A DNA stretch of 35,131 bases from assembly GCA_913009835.1 (NCBI GenBank), contig CAJVXH010000014.1, positions 1-35,131 of the forward strand. Reading direction: 5' to 3'. Shown here piece after piece: positions 1 through 7,725 of the stretch; position 1 is the first letter of the stretch, and each line of letters begins with the position of its first letter. Origin of the DNA: an uncultured bacterium. GTDB taxonomy: Bacteria; Electryoneota; Electryoneia; Electryoneales; Electryoneaceae. The position numbers and the translations under genes were made by a program. The notes beneath the pieces were generated by a model. It searched no databases, had not been told where the DNA came from, and saw only the letters and a list, made by a program, of their open reading frames with translations.

Positions 1-70
1 TTTTTTTTTTTTAATGATACGGCGACCACCGAGATCTACACTCTTTCCCTACACGACGCTCTTCCGATCT
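1..70 (+). other. Illumina adapter contamination (left contig end)
   Basis: A run of twelve T is followed at 13-70 by the complete 58-base Illumina P5/read-1 adapter (it begins AATGATACGGCGACC and ends GCTCTTCCGATCT). It is not genomic DNA. Translating it in frame with the following sequence gives the familiar artefact peptide IRRPPRSTLFPYTTLFRS, so any gene called from position 14 has a false N-terminus. Confidence 0.98.
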
Positions 71-184
71 GTTTCAAGTGCTACGAAAACGTACCACTTC
101 GAGCACTCCGTTTCAGGCGAGACAACATTATCCCTTATCCCTATCGGCAGACTGATCAGAGAACTTGAAAGACAGGGGAGCACA
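71..184 (+). other. Leading genomic fragment, frame undecided
   Basis: These 114 bases separate the adapter from the first credible start codon. All three forward frames stay open for a while: one ends at a TGA at 153-155, one at a TGA at 166-168, and one runs into the gene at 185. It is probably the 3' end of an upstream coding sequence. Because the contig is cut here the sequence does not show which frame is real. A GGGGAG sequence around 175-180 looks like the ribosome binding site of the next gene. Confidence 0.4.
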
Positions 185-445
185 ATGATCAGGCAAATAT
201 TCAGACCCGCATATCAGGAAAGTGAGAAACAGCTGGACTGGCTGCTTAAAAGCAGTAAACGCAAGATCCGTCAGAACAATCGCCGGATGAACGCCCAGTC
301 CAAGGCTCGCATCCTGGCGATGGAAATCCAGATGCAGGAATTGCAGGAAAAGAACATTGATAAACTCTCCGGTGAACAACCGATTGTTTCCGATTCTATA
401 GGACTGGGTAGTCACATCGGATGGATACTCGACCGCTATTTGTGA
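185..445 (+). CDS. Small hypothetical protein, charged, probably helical
   Basis: This 86-residue protein starts at the ATG at 185, preceded at a normal distance by GGGGAG. The frame is also open upstream, but that part runs into the adapter, so the longer version is not trusted. The middle (about residues 15-60) is rich in Lys, Arg, Gln and Glu with regular hydrophobic spacing, as in a helical or short coiled-coil protein. There is no signal peptide, membrane segment or cysteine cluster. It ends 20 bases before another small gene on the same strand, and that gene is followed at once by hemW, so the three are likely co-transcribed. I do not recognise the family and assign no function. Confidence 0.55.
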   Translation: MIRQIFRPAYQESEKQLDWLLKSSKRKIRQNNRRMNAQSKARILAMEIQMQELQEKNIDKLSGEQPIVSDSIGLGSHIGWILDRYL

Positions 446-465
446 ACAAACTAAGGTGACATACC

Positions 466-747
466 ATGGATCCGACGATACAGCCAACCAACCAGCAATT
501 GTACTACCCTCACCTGGCGATATTTGATACGCCGAATGTCGAGCGTGAGGTTGTTGAGCAGACTCGTCGTACCGATGAACTGGTGGAGATAGTAATCGGT
601 GAGTCAGCTACTCCACGATTCGATCACAGGTCGGCTGAAGTTCAGGTTCAAAAGGTCGTGGTGCGTGAAAATGATGCAGTGGCGGGTGTGAGCTATGGTT
701 CGGTAACTCGTGATCATATGTTGTCCAACCTCGATATCTGGATTTAA
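466..747 (+). CDS. Small hypothetical protein upstream of hemW
   Basis: This 93-residue protein starts with ATG at 466, with AAGGTGAC just upstream as a plausible ribosome binding site. The N-terminal 30 residues are rich in Pro, Gln and Tyr (PTIQPTNQQLYYPHLAIFD). The rest alternates charged and hydrophobic residues, consistent with a small alpha/beta protein. No signal peptide or membrane segment is visible. The stop codon lies 2 bases before the GTG start of hemW, which argues for a real gene in the same transcript. I do not recognise the family. Confidence 0.5.
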   Translation: MDPTIQPTNQQLYYPHLAIFDTPNVEREVVEQTRRTDELVEIVIGESATPRFDHRSAEVQVQKVVVRENDAVAGVSYGSVTRDHMLSNLDIWI

Positions 748-749
748 TA

Positions 750-1931
750 GTGTTCCCTTATCCTCGACCAGATCGGTTCGCCCTGTACGTGCATATTCCT
801 TTCTGCGTACGGAAGTGTCCATACTGCGCTTTTGTATCACAGGAGCTGCGTGATCCTGCGTATGCCGATGAAGTAGTAACGACGATTTTAAAGGAAGCGT
901 CCTGTTATGCAGAGCGGGAGCCGTGGAAATCATCAAGCGCTCATTCGCTGTTCCTCGGTGGCGGGACACCCTCGCTGCTCGGTCCAGCAACCGTAAAACG
1001 ATTGATTGCTGGCTTGAGGGAACGGTTCAACTTCACGGAAGATGCCGAATGCAGCATCGAGGTGAATCCCGGAACGCTGCATGACGATCTGTTGGATGCC
1101 TGGTCGGAGGCAGGATTCAATCGGGTGAGTCTGGGTGTTCAATCATTGGGTGAGAACACACTAAAAACCCTTGGACGCATTCACTCAGCCGATCAAGCGA
1201 GAAAGTCATGGCAGAAGCTGAGGGAGTCTGGTTCGTTTCAATTGAACGTGGATCTGATGTATAGTGTTCAAACGAATCATGCGATGGAGGAGTGGCGCAA
1301 AACACTGGATGAAGTCGCGAGTTGGAGTCCTGATCATCTGAGTGCTTATGCGTTGATAGTGGAGAAGGGGACGCCATTTGCAGAGATGGAAGCCAGTGGG
1401 AAGCAGGTTCGCTTGGACGAAGATGAAGAACTACAGCAGATGCATTCGCTGAGCGGGTCAATGAGGCAAGTTGGACTCGAACACTACGAAGTCAGTAACT
1501 GGGCGACGTCTGGATGCCGCTGTGTTCACAATACTTCTTACTGGGATGGAGGATCGTACCTCTCACTGGGTCCGGCTGCTCACAGCTATGATGCGAGCGA
1601 GCGACGTCGATTCTGGAATCTCGAGGACACCAGGGATTGGATGGATGCTGTCTCAATAAATGGAAATGGAGTTGGTGGGGAGGAGATACTGACTCTAAGG
1701 CAGCATCTGGAAGAACGGATTATGCTTACGCTACGCATGGTCCATGGTGGACCAGAGAACGAGTTGGAACAATTGGCAACGCTGGCAGGCTTACTCTGGC
1801 ATAATGAATCACTTGAGGTGTTGCTCTCAACCTCTCTCGTAGAACGGAAACAAGGCATGCTCCGCTGTACGGAGCGGGGCTTCTACCTCGTTGATGAAAT
1901 ACAGGCCCAACTGGCTGCCGGACTAGGTTAA
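750..1931 (+). CDS. hemW: Radical SAM heme chaperone HemW
   Basis: The 393-residue product matches the usual length of HemW, formerly called HemN-like or oxygen-independent coproporphyrinogen III oxidase-like. The radical SAM CX3CX2C cluster motif is at Cys19, Cys23 and Cys26 in HIPFCVRKCPYCAF, followed by the SAM-binding LGGGTPSLL motif near residue 69 and the NPGTL and GVQSLG motifs. HemW binds heme and a [4Fe-4S] cluster in the cytoplasm and delivers heme to target proteins; it is not the decarboxylase of heme synthesis. The start is a GTG 2 bases after the previous stop, and the next ATG lies well inside the fold. The 3' end overlaps the convergent secreted-protein gene by 4 bases. Confusion with HemN is possible, but the short N-terminus before the Cys motif favours HemW. 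Confidence 0.92.
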   Translation: MFPYPRPDRFALYVHIPFCVRKCPYCAFVSQELRDPAYADEVVTTILKEASCYAEREPWKSSSAHSLFLGGGTPSLLGPATVKRLIAGLRERFNFTEDAECSIEVNPGTLHDDLLDAWSEAGFNRVSLGVQSLGENTLKTLGRIHSADQARKSWQKLRESGSFQLNVDLMYSVQTNHAMEEWRKTLDEVASWSPDHLSAYALIVEKGTPFAEMEASGKQVRLDEDEELQQMHSLSGSMRQVGLEHYEVSNWATSGCRCVHNTSYWDGGSYLSLGPAAHSYDASERRRFWNLEDTRDWMDAVSINGNGVGGEEILTLRQHLEERIMLTLRMVHGGPENELEQLATLAGLLWHNESLEVLLSTSLVERKQGMLRCTERGFYLVDEIQAQLAAGLG

Positions 1932-2611
1932 TCTACCTCTTGAGTTCCCCAAGGCGGCATTGAGAAATCGGGGATATAAGGAACAGTTATGCGTCCGCCG
2001 GGAGGCAAAGGCACTGCGGCACTTTTAGCTCCATATCCGGAGCTGACGGAATCAAGATCAACCCAGATATAACTTGCCAGATTGTTCTGTGGTGCCCCTT
2101 GAACATAAACCCCGCTTCCAGCTCTCCATGTCGAATCCGCTTTCTCCTGGACACGATAAGTTGCTGAGGATTTGGGCGTGCCTGAGGGGGATACGCTTAT
2201 TCCACCACTTCCAGACTGGCGGATGAGCCACCCTTTCGCGCCCCAATCGGTAGCAACCGATCCGGCTCGAACTTCGATCCCCGGCAAACTCAGCTCCGTC
2301 TCAGGAACACTCGGCGGCAAAACAAGCCAGTAGGCACCGGGTTTGATTTGACGCAGGGTTCCACGCCAGGAACCAGAATTTCTGTCGAACCAGGCGGCAA
2401 GAGTTGAGTCGGAATTCGCGGTTATTACGCGTGGAGAATGGGCGAAGGAACTACCTCCGGGCAGCTGGTCGGAAAATATCTGCTGTATGTCAGACGACTC
2501 CGGAGCGGTTTCTACTTCAAACCAGGTTACACCCTCTCTGACAATGATGTCGGAAGCGACAGACAAGTGTGTCAGGAATACAAGCAGAACAGCGCTGACA
2601 ATGAATTTCAT
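1928..2611 (-). CDS. Secreted hypothetical protein
   Basis: The 227-residue protein has a clear Sec signal peptide: a Lys at position 2, a hydrophobic stretch about 3-17 (IVSAVLLVFLTHLSVAS), and likely cleavage near residue 19-20. The ATG is preceded by GGGAGG about six bases upstream. The mature part is rich in Ser, Gly, Pro and Trp and looks like beta-structure (repeated short turns such as WLVLPP and GGISVSPSG). There is no lipobox Cys and no sorting domain. It is convergent with hemW and overlaps it by 4 bases. Upstream it is divergent from the Hsp15-like gene, with about 180 bases between them for promoters. I do not recognise the family. An exported or periplasmic location is inferred from the signal peptide only. 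Confidence 0.75.
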   Translation of the reverse strand: MKFIVSAVLLVFLTHLSVASDIIVREGVTWFEVETAPESSDIQQIFSDQLPGGSSFAHSPRVITANSDSTLAAWFDRNSGSWRGTLRQIKPGAYWLVLPPSVPETELSLPGIEVRAGSVATDWGAKGWLIRQSGSGGISVSPSGTPKSSATYRVQEKADSTWRAGSGVYVQGAPQNNLASYIWVDLDSVSSGYGAKSAAVPLPPGGRITVPYIPDFSMPPWGTQEVD

Positions 2612-2792
2612 TGGAACCCTCCCGGTGTGATGTCACTGATATATACATCGGTCGTGTGTCGTTCCACCAGAAGGTAACGCCACAGATTTTGGATCGGTGG
2701 GCTCGTGAATAGTACAGCGCAGGGTCTCAAGCAGCTTGCTCCGTAGAGGTGGAGGGAGTAGCTTTAACCCAATTCTCACGGAGTGATGCAGG

Positions 2793-3173
2793 ATGAGTGA
2801 GCCGTTACGTCTCGACCATTACCTATTTCGTGCGCGACTGACAAAAAGCCGCTCCCAAGCCACGAATGCCTGCAAGGAAGGACGTGTCCATCTCAACGAT
2901 CAAGTCGGCAAAGCATCGTCCGACGTGAAAGCTGGAGACCTGGTCAAGATCCGGGAGAAGGGGCTGTATCGACATATTCGGGTTGTTGAACTCCCAGGGA
3001 AAAACATGCCAAAGAACGTGGCAAAGCTTACCTGGGAAGATGAAACCCCTGAAGATGTCAAGAAGCAACGCGAGTTGATCAACCTCGCACAGCGAAGTAA
3101 AGGACCACGACGTGAGGGCCCGCGTCCGAGTAAGAAGGAACGGCGCGATTTGCACAAACTTCGCGGACAGTAA
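2793..3173 (+). CDS. hslR: S4-domain RNA-binding protein, Hsp15-like
   Basis: The 126-residue protein opens with an S4 RNA-binding domain (residues about 5-65: LRLDHYLFRARLTKSRSQATNACKEGRV, then the VKAGDLVKI strand). A basic tail follows (KGPRREGPRPSKKERRD). This arrangement and length match Hsp15 (HslR), which binds free 50S ribosomal subunits carrying a nascent chain after heat shock and helps recycle stalled ribosomes. The start ATG has GGAG upstream. The PtsN-like gene follows 33 bases later on the same strand, so they may be co-transcribed. The S4 family has several similar small members (for example RqcH-associated RqcP), so the exact orthology is less certain than the domain. Confidence 0.82.
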   Translation: MSEPLRLDHYLFRARLTKSRSQATNACKEGRVHLNDQVGKASSDVKAGDLVKIREKGLYRHIRVVELPGKNMPKNVAKLTWEDETPEDVKKQRELINLAQRSKGPRREGPRPSKKERRDLHKLRGQ

Positions 3174-3206
3174 ACGAAACTGTGATTCTGGAAATAGAGG
3201 ACGATA

Positions 3207-3662
3207 ATGAAAGCAATCGGTCTGACCGGACAACTCAATCTGGAGAGCATTTTTCTCGACGTGGATGCTACCGATAGAATGTCGCTTATTCGTGAAGTCT
3301 CAGCTCGTATGGTCGACCACAAAGAAGTTATAGATGCAACACAACTCGCAGAAGATGCGATTACTCGTGAAAAAGAACTCTCAACTGGCATTGATCGTGG
3401 CATAGCGATGCCTCATGCTCGAACAGATGCAGTTTCATCGCTGATATGTGCGTTCGTTCGTCCCAAACAGCCGGTTGACTTTTTAAGTGAAGACGGGAAG
3501 CCCTGCGATCTCATATTCTTCTCCGCAGTTCCACGAAAATGCGTCGATCAATACCTATTTTTTACAGCTGCGATAGTGCGAAAACTACATCAACAGCAAG
3601 TACTGGATTCACTCCGCAATGCAAAAAACCGTCGAGAAGTCCTCACCGCACTCGGAATATGA
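3207..3662 (+). CDS. PTS EIIA domain protein (PtsN/fructose type)
   Basis: The 151-residue protein is a single EIIA domain of the mannitol/fructose/nitrogen-regulatory class. The phosphoryl-accepting histidine is His70 in the typical context GIAMPHARTDAV, preceded by REKELSTGI, which matches the family's active-site region. The ATG is preceded by GAGG at a good distance. No EIIB or EIIC transport domain and no HPr or EI gene lies nearby. A regulatory role, as for PtsN (EIIA-Ntr), is therefore more likely than sugar uptake, although that is inference from context. It sits between an Hsp15-like gene and a MerR-type regulator. The C-terminal codons overlap an open frame that continues into the MerR gene, but the MerR start is placed further downstream. 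Confidence 0.85.
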   Translation: MKAIGLTGQLNLESIFLDVDATDRMSLIREVSARMVDHKEVIDATQLAEDAITREKELSTGIDRGIAMPHARTDAVSSLICAFVRPKQPVDFLSEDGKPCDLIFFSAVPRKCVDQYLFFTAAIVRKLHQQQVLDSLRNAKNRREVLTALGI

Positions 3663-3864
3663 ACGAAGTAAGACCTCATTTTGCGATTACAAGACGACTT
3701 CAAGCGCTTCTGTAAGCTCCGATCTCCCGAATTGCTCTCAAGTCAAACACCGAATCATCCGATATAAGTGGCAGGAGTCTATCCGTTTTTGCAAGGAACG
3801 GGTGGGTTCGTCAATCCGCAACGCGAGTCCTACGCTGAGGACTCTTGAAGGGAAGGGTAGCTCC

Positions 3865-4278
3865 ATGTCCAGAAACCATCACGGAAGTGAGGACAGCGAG
3901 CTGTATTCGATTTCACAGGTCAATGCGCTGACCGGTGTAGCAGCTCCCACTCTGAGAAAGTGGGAGAACGTGTTCCGGGACTATTTAAAAGTAGTGCGTA
4001 CCAGTGGGGGACAACGCAGATTTGACGAAACTGCGATCCAAAAAATCGAAACATTGAAGCGCCTGATTTATGAAGAAGGGCTGTCATTGCAGGGAGCCCG
4101 AAATCGGATGGAAGAGCAACTCGAGTCTCAGACCAACAGGACTCTTTCATCAACCCCTGCTAATGTCGAGAAGCTGTCAGAGATGGTGACAGAAATGTTG
4201 ATTGAGAAGCTGTTCCGGCATGGTGTCACACCTCCTATTGCAGGAAAAGATCTCGACCGGCTGGACGACAGTCACTAG
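3865..4278 (+). CDS. MerR-type helix-turn-helix regulator
   Basis: From the ATG at 3865 the product has 137 residues. GAAGGGAAGGG lies upstream as a purine-rich ribosome binding site. An open frame extends back to 3619, but that stretch overlaps the previous gene and has no family character. Residues about 13-75 form a MerR winged helix: YSISQVNALTGVAAPTLRKWE is the helix-turn-helix, then SGGQRRFDE is the wing, and ETLKRLIYEEGLSLQGARNRM is the third part. The remainder is a short helical tail with no cysteines, so a metal-sensing role is not supported. The target is unknown. In many bacteria solitary MerR-type genes of this size occur beside housekeeping genes. Confidence 0.85.
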   Translation: MSRNHHGSEDSELYSISQVNALTGVAAPTLRKWENVFRDYLKVVRTSGGQRRFDETAIQKIETLKRLIYEEGLSLQGARNRMEEQLESQTNRTLSSTPANVEKLSEMVTEMLIEKLFRHGVTPPIAGKDLDRLDDSH

Positions 4279-4323
4279 CGCTTGAATTGCACGCTGTATT
4301 ATGTCAATGTGATTTTTTGATGA

Positions 4324-4347
4324 CCCCACCGCCAGTTGACGGTGGGG
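4324..4347 (+). terminator. GC-rich hairpin after the MerR gene
   Basis: CCCCACCG and CGGTGGGG form a perfect 8-bp stem with an 8-base loop, 46 bases after the MerR stop codon. The tract after it (CAGTGTTGTTTCC) is only weakly T-rich. It may end the hslR-EIIA-merR transcript, but a factor-dependent end or a structural role is also possible. Confidence 0.45.
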
Positions 4348-4439
4348 CAGTGTTGTTTCCAGCAGATTGTTCTGGAAAATCCCTGTTAATGAGAACCGGT
4401 AAAAATTCCCTCTCGAAACAAAATCTGACGCGGAATTGC

Positions 4440-4800
4440 TACGGTGAGATGGATTGTGATCTGGGTCACGGCAAGAGATCGCATTCAATACCACATTATA
4501 GGGGGATTCGAGATATCACAGGTTTCAAAGGCACTGATAACGGATAAAACTGACAAACAGGCAAATATCAGGGAGAAAGGTATACTGGTGCCTGAGAGGC
4601 CTTGTATCTCTAGCGGGAGACAGAGATTGGAAACACACGGAACCACCGTAATGAAACAGTCGTGCAATGTTTAGAAACTGACAACGCGGGATATCGAAAC
4701 CCGTGTGATACCACATTTATCCCCTCCGCTTTCGCTTACCTCCCTGGGCGGGAGCGGTCTCCCAACGGGTGGGCTAATAAGCTCACCCGTCTATTCTTTT
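4440..4800 (+). ncRNA. Candidate structured non-coding RNA region
   Basis: No credible protein is coded between 4279 and 4970. Several short stems lie here in series: ATCTCT/AGAGAT (4606-4611 with 4622-4627), ACGG/CCGT near 4637-4650, and CGCGGG/CCCGTG with one wobble (4685-4690 with 4700-4705). GGGAG at 4750-4754 can pair with CTCCC on either side (4740-4744 or 4759-4763). A terminator in the + direction ends the region. The 5' end is unknown. I compared it by eye with tmRNA, RNase P RNA, SRP RNA and common riboswitches and found no convincing match; 6S RNA cannot be excluded. The call rests on stems and the orphan terminator only. Confidence 0.25.
4765..4800 (+). terminator. Rho-independent terminator, + direction
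   Basis: ACGGGTGGGC and GCTCACCCGT form a 10-bp stem (one G-T wobble) around the loop TAATAA, followed by CTATTCTTTT. The T-tract is present only on the + strand side, so it does not serve the convergent minus-strand gene at 4971. The nearest upstream + strand gene ends 490 bases earlier and has its own hairpin, so an untranslated transcript seems to end here. Confidence 0.7.
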
Positions 4801-4970
4801 GCTCTCCTCTGACCGGGTCTATAGGGGTGAACAAACGTTGATTTCGAGTCATACGCAGGACATTCATGTCTTGGATAATCCGCGCTTGACGAGTTTTCCA
4901 GCACGGCCCTGTCTCCACGGACTAACACTCCGTGGCAAGTTAGTTTCTCCTGACTCCCGACTCCTGACTC
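4801..4970. repeat. Gene-free segment with palindromic repeat copies
   Basis: This stretch holds a GACATTCATGTC palindrome at 4859-4870, which belongs to the dispersed CCCAGACAT-NN-ATGTCTGGG family. A CGCGCTTGACGAG segment follows, related to palindromes at 14781-14803 and 34328. A CTCCCGACTCCTGACTCC tract lies near 4952-4970 and resembles the repeated GACTCAGGACT tracts at 7580-7720 and 26138-26152. No gene is seen. Confidence 0.5.
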
Positions 4971-5423
4971 CTAATAAACCCACGGAATCAGCTTTTTCAC
5001 CTGCTTCTGATAGTCAGTATAGTCCGAGTGTAGTTCGCTGAGCCAGACTTCCTCACGCTTCGACTTTTTATCGAACAAACCCAACAGAAGCACGGTTACC
5101 AGCATTCCAATCAAACTAGGTCGAAAGAGACTGAATCCAAATGCGCCGAGCAGGACGGCGGTGTACATCGGGTGACGAACAAACCGATAGGGACCTGTGC
5201 GAACAAGCTCGTTGTTTAAACGTGGACGAGGAAGAGGAGTCAGGTTGCGTCCGAGAACAGAGGCACTCCACAGAGCGAGCAATATTGACAAACCCATCAG
5301 CATAATCCCGATGGGTCGAAGTAATGGGAGAGCGTTCAGCGGTCCCCAGGCAGGGGCGAAGGCGATGATGAACAACAGCGTAAACTGGATTATCACATAA
5401 CCTTCACCGCGTTTGCCATACAT
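4971..5423 (-). CDS. Isoprenylcysteine carboxyl methyltransferase-family membrane protein
   Basis: The 150-residue protein has about four hydrophobic segments (about 8-25, 33-52, 85-115). It carries the signature of the ICMT/phospholipid N-methyltransferase family: LVRTGPYRFVRHPMYTAVLL (residues about 73-92), then an E-E-W-L-x-x-L-H-x-x-Y-x-x-Y region, ending near the C-terminal IPW. These residues bind S-adenosylmethionine at the membrane face. The substrate is unknown; bacterial members methylate lipids or small molecules, and no prenylated protein partner is visible. The ATG has AGGA upstream. The previous gene in the transcript ends 16 bases upstream, so the two are probably co-transcribed. 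Confidence 0.85.
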   Translation of the reverse strand: MYGKRGEGYVIIQFTLLFIIAFAPAWGPLNALPLLRPIGIMLMGLSILLALWSASVLGRNLTPLPRPRLNNELVRTGPYRFVRHPMYTAVLLGAFGFSLFRPSLIGMLVTVLLLGLFDKKSKREEVWLSELHSDYTDYQKQVKKLIPWVY

Positions 5424-5439
5424 TGCATTATCCTGTCAT

Positions 5440-6123
5440 TTAAAAGGCGAGGGTTTTCAGGTGATCACCTATAAGACCCTTGTAGTCGTCCCACTTATCC
5501 TCTGAACTCATATACACGATGTTGAGGAGGCTGCTCCCATAGTTGAAGACATACATCTCAGACATCATGGTGCCTTGGAATCCGCTTTCGGCATCGGCTG
5601 GGGTGAATTTCTGCAGCAAGTGAATGCAATCGTGACCATTTACCTTTGCACGATCAACGGAGAGGATCTTAACATCGTTCATGTTCGCCTGCTGCTGTAA
5701 AGCTTCGCGAACTTCATTCTGAAAATTTTCAATATCAATGTCGGTGATGTCTTTTCCGCGCATATCCTCGTTGATCTCTTCTTCGGGTTGCACGAAGACG
5801 GTGAAGGCTTCCGCCCCAACGGCAAAACCCTGTTCAATCGATTCAGCCTTCATAACGATGATAGCCGGCCCCATGGCTGTTCCGGTCCATCCCTCAGGGA
5901 TATCTACTGAGTAACCGTGCTCGGGGCTGGTATAAACTCCCGGATCAATCATTTTCGGCATCAACGCGGTGAGCTGTCCCATCATATTCTGCATGTCTTC
6001 TTCACTCATGCCCTGTTCTTGCAACTGCTTCATGATGTCTTCAGCCGATTGGGCTTGGGCACTCGGTACGGCAATCATCACCGCAATAATCAGAACAAAC
6101 AGCGTTATCGTATACTTCAACAT
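5440..6123 (-). CDS. Secreted protein, PsbP/DUF1795-like
   Basis: The 227-residue protein has a signal peptide (MLKYTITLFVLIIAVMIAVP, probable cleavage after AQA at about residue 24). A charged Met/Gln/Glu-rich stretch follows (about 25-55, EDIMKQLQEQGMSEEDMQNM). From about residue 65 the protein begins HGYSVDIPEGWTG, the usual opening strand of PsbP/DUF1795-type folds, and contains paired strands up to the C-terminus. No catalytic residues can be named. It lies 40 bases downstream of the dihydrolipoyl dehydrogenase gene and directly before the methyltransferase-like gene on the same strand. The family identification is tentative; an exported location is well supported. Confidence 0.75.
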   Translation of the reverse strand: MLKYTITLFVLIIAVMIAVPSAQAQSAEDIMKQLQEQGMSEEDMQNMMGQLTALMPKMIDPGVYTSPEHGYSVDIPEGWTGTAMGPAIIVMKAESIEQGFAVGAEAFTVFVQPEEEINEDMRGKDITDIDIENFQNEVREALQQQANMNDVKILSVDRAKVNGHDCIHLLQKFTPADAESGFQGTMMSEMYVFNYGSSLLNIVYMSSEDKWDDYKGLIGDHLKTLAF

Positions 6124-6163
6124 CGTCGAACTCCGTTCAATGTCCTTCGTACAATGGCCTGGA

Positions 6164-7567
6164 TCAGCCGTGAATTGGTCGTTTGTCCACTGCTAACGCC
6201 GCTTCCTTGATGATCTCCGACAAGGTCGGATGAGCGTGCGAAGTGTATGCCAAATCCTCCCAGGTCGCCTTGAATTCCAACGCCAGAGCGAGTTCAGCAA
6301 TCATATCTGAGGCGCGTGCCCCCACAATTCCCGCGCCAAGTACGCGTCCACTCTTGGCATCGCAGACGATTTTCGCCTGACCCTCAGGCTCGTTCATGGT
6401 CAATGCCCGACCGTTACCTCGGAAAAGGAATTTCCCAGTCTTGGTCTTGATACCCTGGGCCTTTGCTTCGTCTTCCGTCATTCCGACCTGTGCCAACTCC
6501 GGCCAAGTGTAGACGACGTTCGGAATGGCATCATAGTTGACATGACCAGCTTGCCCGGCGATCAACTCGGCGACCGCGACACCTTCGTCCTCACCTTTAT
6601 GCGCCAGCATCGGGCCACGTACCAGGTCACCAATGGCATATACGCCGTCAAGATTCGTACGGAAATTATCGTCGATTTTAACCTGTAAGCCATCCATCTC
6701 GACACCGGCATCTTCCAGACCGCAATCGCCGGTGGAGGGGATGCGTCCCACCGAAACCAGCACCTTCTCAGCCTTCAACTGGCCGGATTCACCCTTGCCA
6801 TTCTCCCAGTCGAGTTTGACCTGAGTCTTCTGAACCTCAGCGGAGGTGACCTTAGTCGAGAGCAGGAACTTCATGCCCTGCGCTTCCAGAGAACGTTGCA
6901 GCGCCTTGGATAATGATTTGTCAGCGAACGGGGTGATCTGCGGAAGCATCTCGACCACAGTAACTTCAGTACCCAACCTACTCCACACTGATCCCAACTC
7001 GAGCCCGACAGCGCCAGCACCGATCACGATCATTGACTTGGGTACTTTTTCCAAATCGAGCGCTTCGGTTGAGCTGATGATGCGTTCGCCGTCGAATTTC
7101 ATGAATGGCAGTTGCACCGGCTTGCTGCCCAGGGCGAGAACGATGTGGGTGGATTCGATCTCAGTTCTCTTGCCGTCAGATCCTTCGACCTCGACCAGGT
7201 GCGGGCCTTTGAGTCGACCGTGCCCCTGAATGACAGTCACCTTGTTCTTCTTCTCGAGGAGCATGCGGACGCCATCAGTGAGCTGCTCCACCACGTTCCG
7301 TTTGTTCTCAAGCATCTTCGCCACATCAACCTTGACATCTTTAGCGACAATGCCCTGTTCGGCGTACTTGTGCTTAATGTCAGCGTAATGCTCACTGGAT
7401 TCCAGCATCGCTTTGGAGGGGATGCAGCCGATGTTGAGGCAGGTACCACCCAGTCGATCCCATTTCTCGATCAGGGCGACTTTGAAGCCGAGTTGTGCGG
7501 CGCGGATGGCGGAAACATATCCGGCGGGGCCGGAACCGATGACGGTGTAGTCGAATTTGTCAGGCAT
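6164..7567 (-). CDS. lpdA: Dihydrolipoyl dehydrogenase (E3)
   Basis: The 467-residue flavoprotein shows every expected motif. GSGPAGYVSAIRAAQLG (11-27) binds FAD. The redox-active disulfide is Cys43-Cys48 in GGTCLNIGCIPSKAML. VIGAGAVGLELGSVWSRLG near residue 180 binds NAD. GVYAIGDLVRGPMLAHKGEDEG is the second FAD motif. HAHPTLSEIIKEAA near the C-terminus is the proton-relay His-Glu pair of the dimer interface. The enzyme reoxidises dihydrolipoamide in pyruvate, 2-oxoglutarate or branched-chain dehydrogenases or in glycine cleavage. No E1, E2 or glycine-cleavage gene is in the window, so its complex cannot be told. It is separated from the nitrilase-family gene upstream by a repeat-filled gap. 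GGTGAG precedes the ATG. Confidence 0.96.
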   Translation of the reverse strand: MPDKFDYTVIGSGPAGYVSAIRAAQLGFKVALIEKWDRLGGTCLNIGCIPSKAMLESSEHYADIKHKYAEQGIVAKDVKVDVAKMLENKRNVVEQLTDGVRMLLEKKNKVTVIQGHGRLKGPHLVEVEGSDGKRTEIESTHIVLALGSKPVQLPFMKFDGERIISSTEALDLEKVPKSMIVIGAGAVGLELGSVWSRLGTEVTVVEMLPQITPFADKSLSKALQRSLEAQGMKFLLSTKVTSAEVQKTQVKLDWENGKGESGQLKAEKVLVSVGRIPSTGDCGLEDAGVEMDGLQVKIDDNFRTNLDGVYAIGDLVRGPMLAHKGEDEGVAVAELIAGQAGHVNYDAIPNVVYTWPELAQVGMTEDEAKAQGIKTKTGKFLFRGNGRALTMNEPEGQAKIVCDAKSGRVLGAGIVGARASDMIAELALALEFKATWEDLAYTSHAHPTLSEIIKEAALAVDKRPIHG

Positions 7568-7725
7568 GGTGAAATCTCACCTGTTATTATCAAGACTCAG
7601 ATCTCAGGACTCAAATTCGTTAATCCCTGCGAACCGCAAAAAGACGCGGGTCACAGGGGCATATCAAACACGGGCCTGTTTTCTCAAGACTCAGGACTCG
7701 GGACTCAGGACTGTCGTTTCAACTA
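7568..7725. repeat. Intergenic repeat block with conserved hairpin
   Basis: The gap between two minus-strand genes holds several dispersed motifs. At 7625-7659 lies the CCCTGCGAACCGC...GCGGGTCACAGGGG hairpin (loop AAAAAGAC). ACACGGGCCTGTT lies near 7668-7680. Two GACTCAGGACT-type tracts flank the block, at about 7593-7612 and 7684-7712. The same modules recur at 24811, 26165 and 34119 (inverted). No coding content is supported. Confidence 0.8.

Noticed and set aside
14-184. N-terminal extension of the first gene through the adapter
   Set aside because: The first 57 codons are adapter plus an undefined fragment; the ATG at 185 has its own ribosome binding site.
3770-3840. Possible tRNA because of GGGTTCGTCAATCC
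   Set aside because: The T-arm does not fit the consensus and no acceptor or anticodon stems can be paired.
3619-3864. 82-residue N-terminal extension of the MerR-type protein
   Set aside because: It overlaps the end of the EIIA gene and has no family character; the ATG at 3865 fits MerR proteins, which begin close to the helix-turn-helix.
4287-4674. Short open frames on both strands after the MerR gene
   Set aside because: Mutually overlapping, without ribosome binding sites or protein-like composition, and crossed by stems; more likely non-coding.
4627-4701. Spaced GAAAC trinucleotide ends (TTGGAAAC, TTAGAAAC, ATCGAAAC) as a CRISPR hint
   Set aside because: The surrounding sequences do not repeat, spacing is irregular and no cas gene is present.
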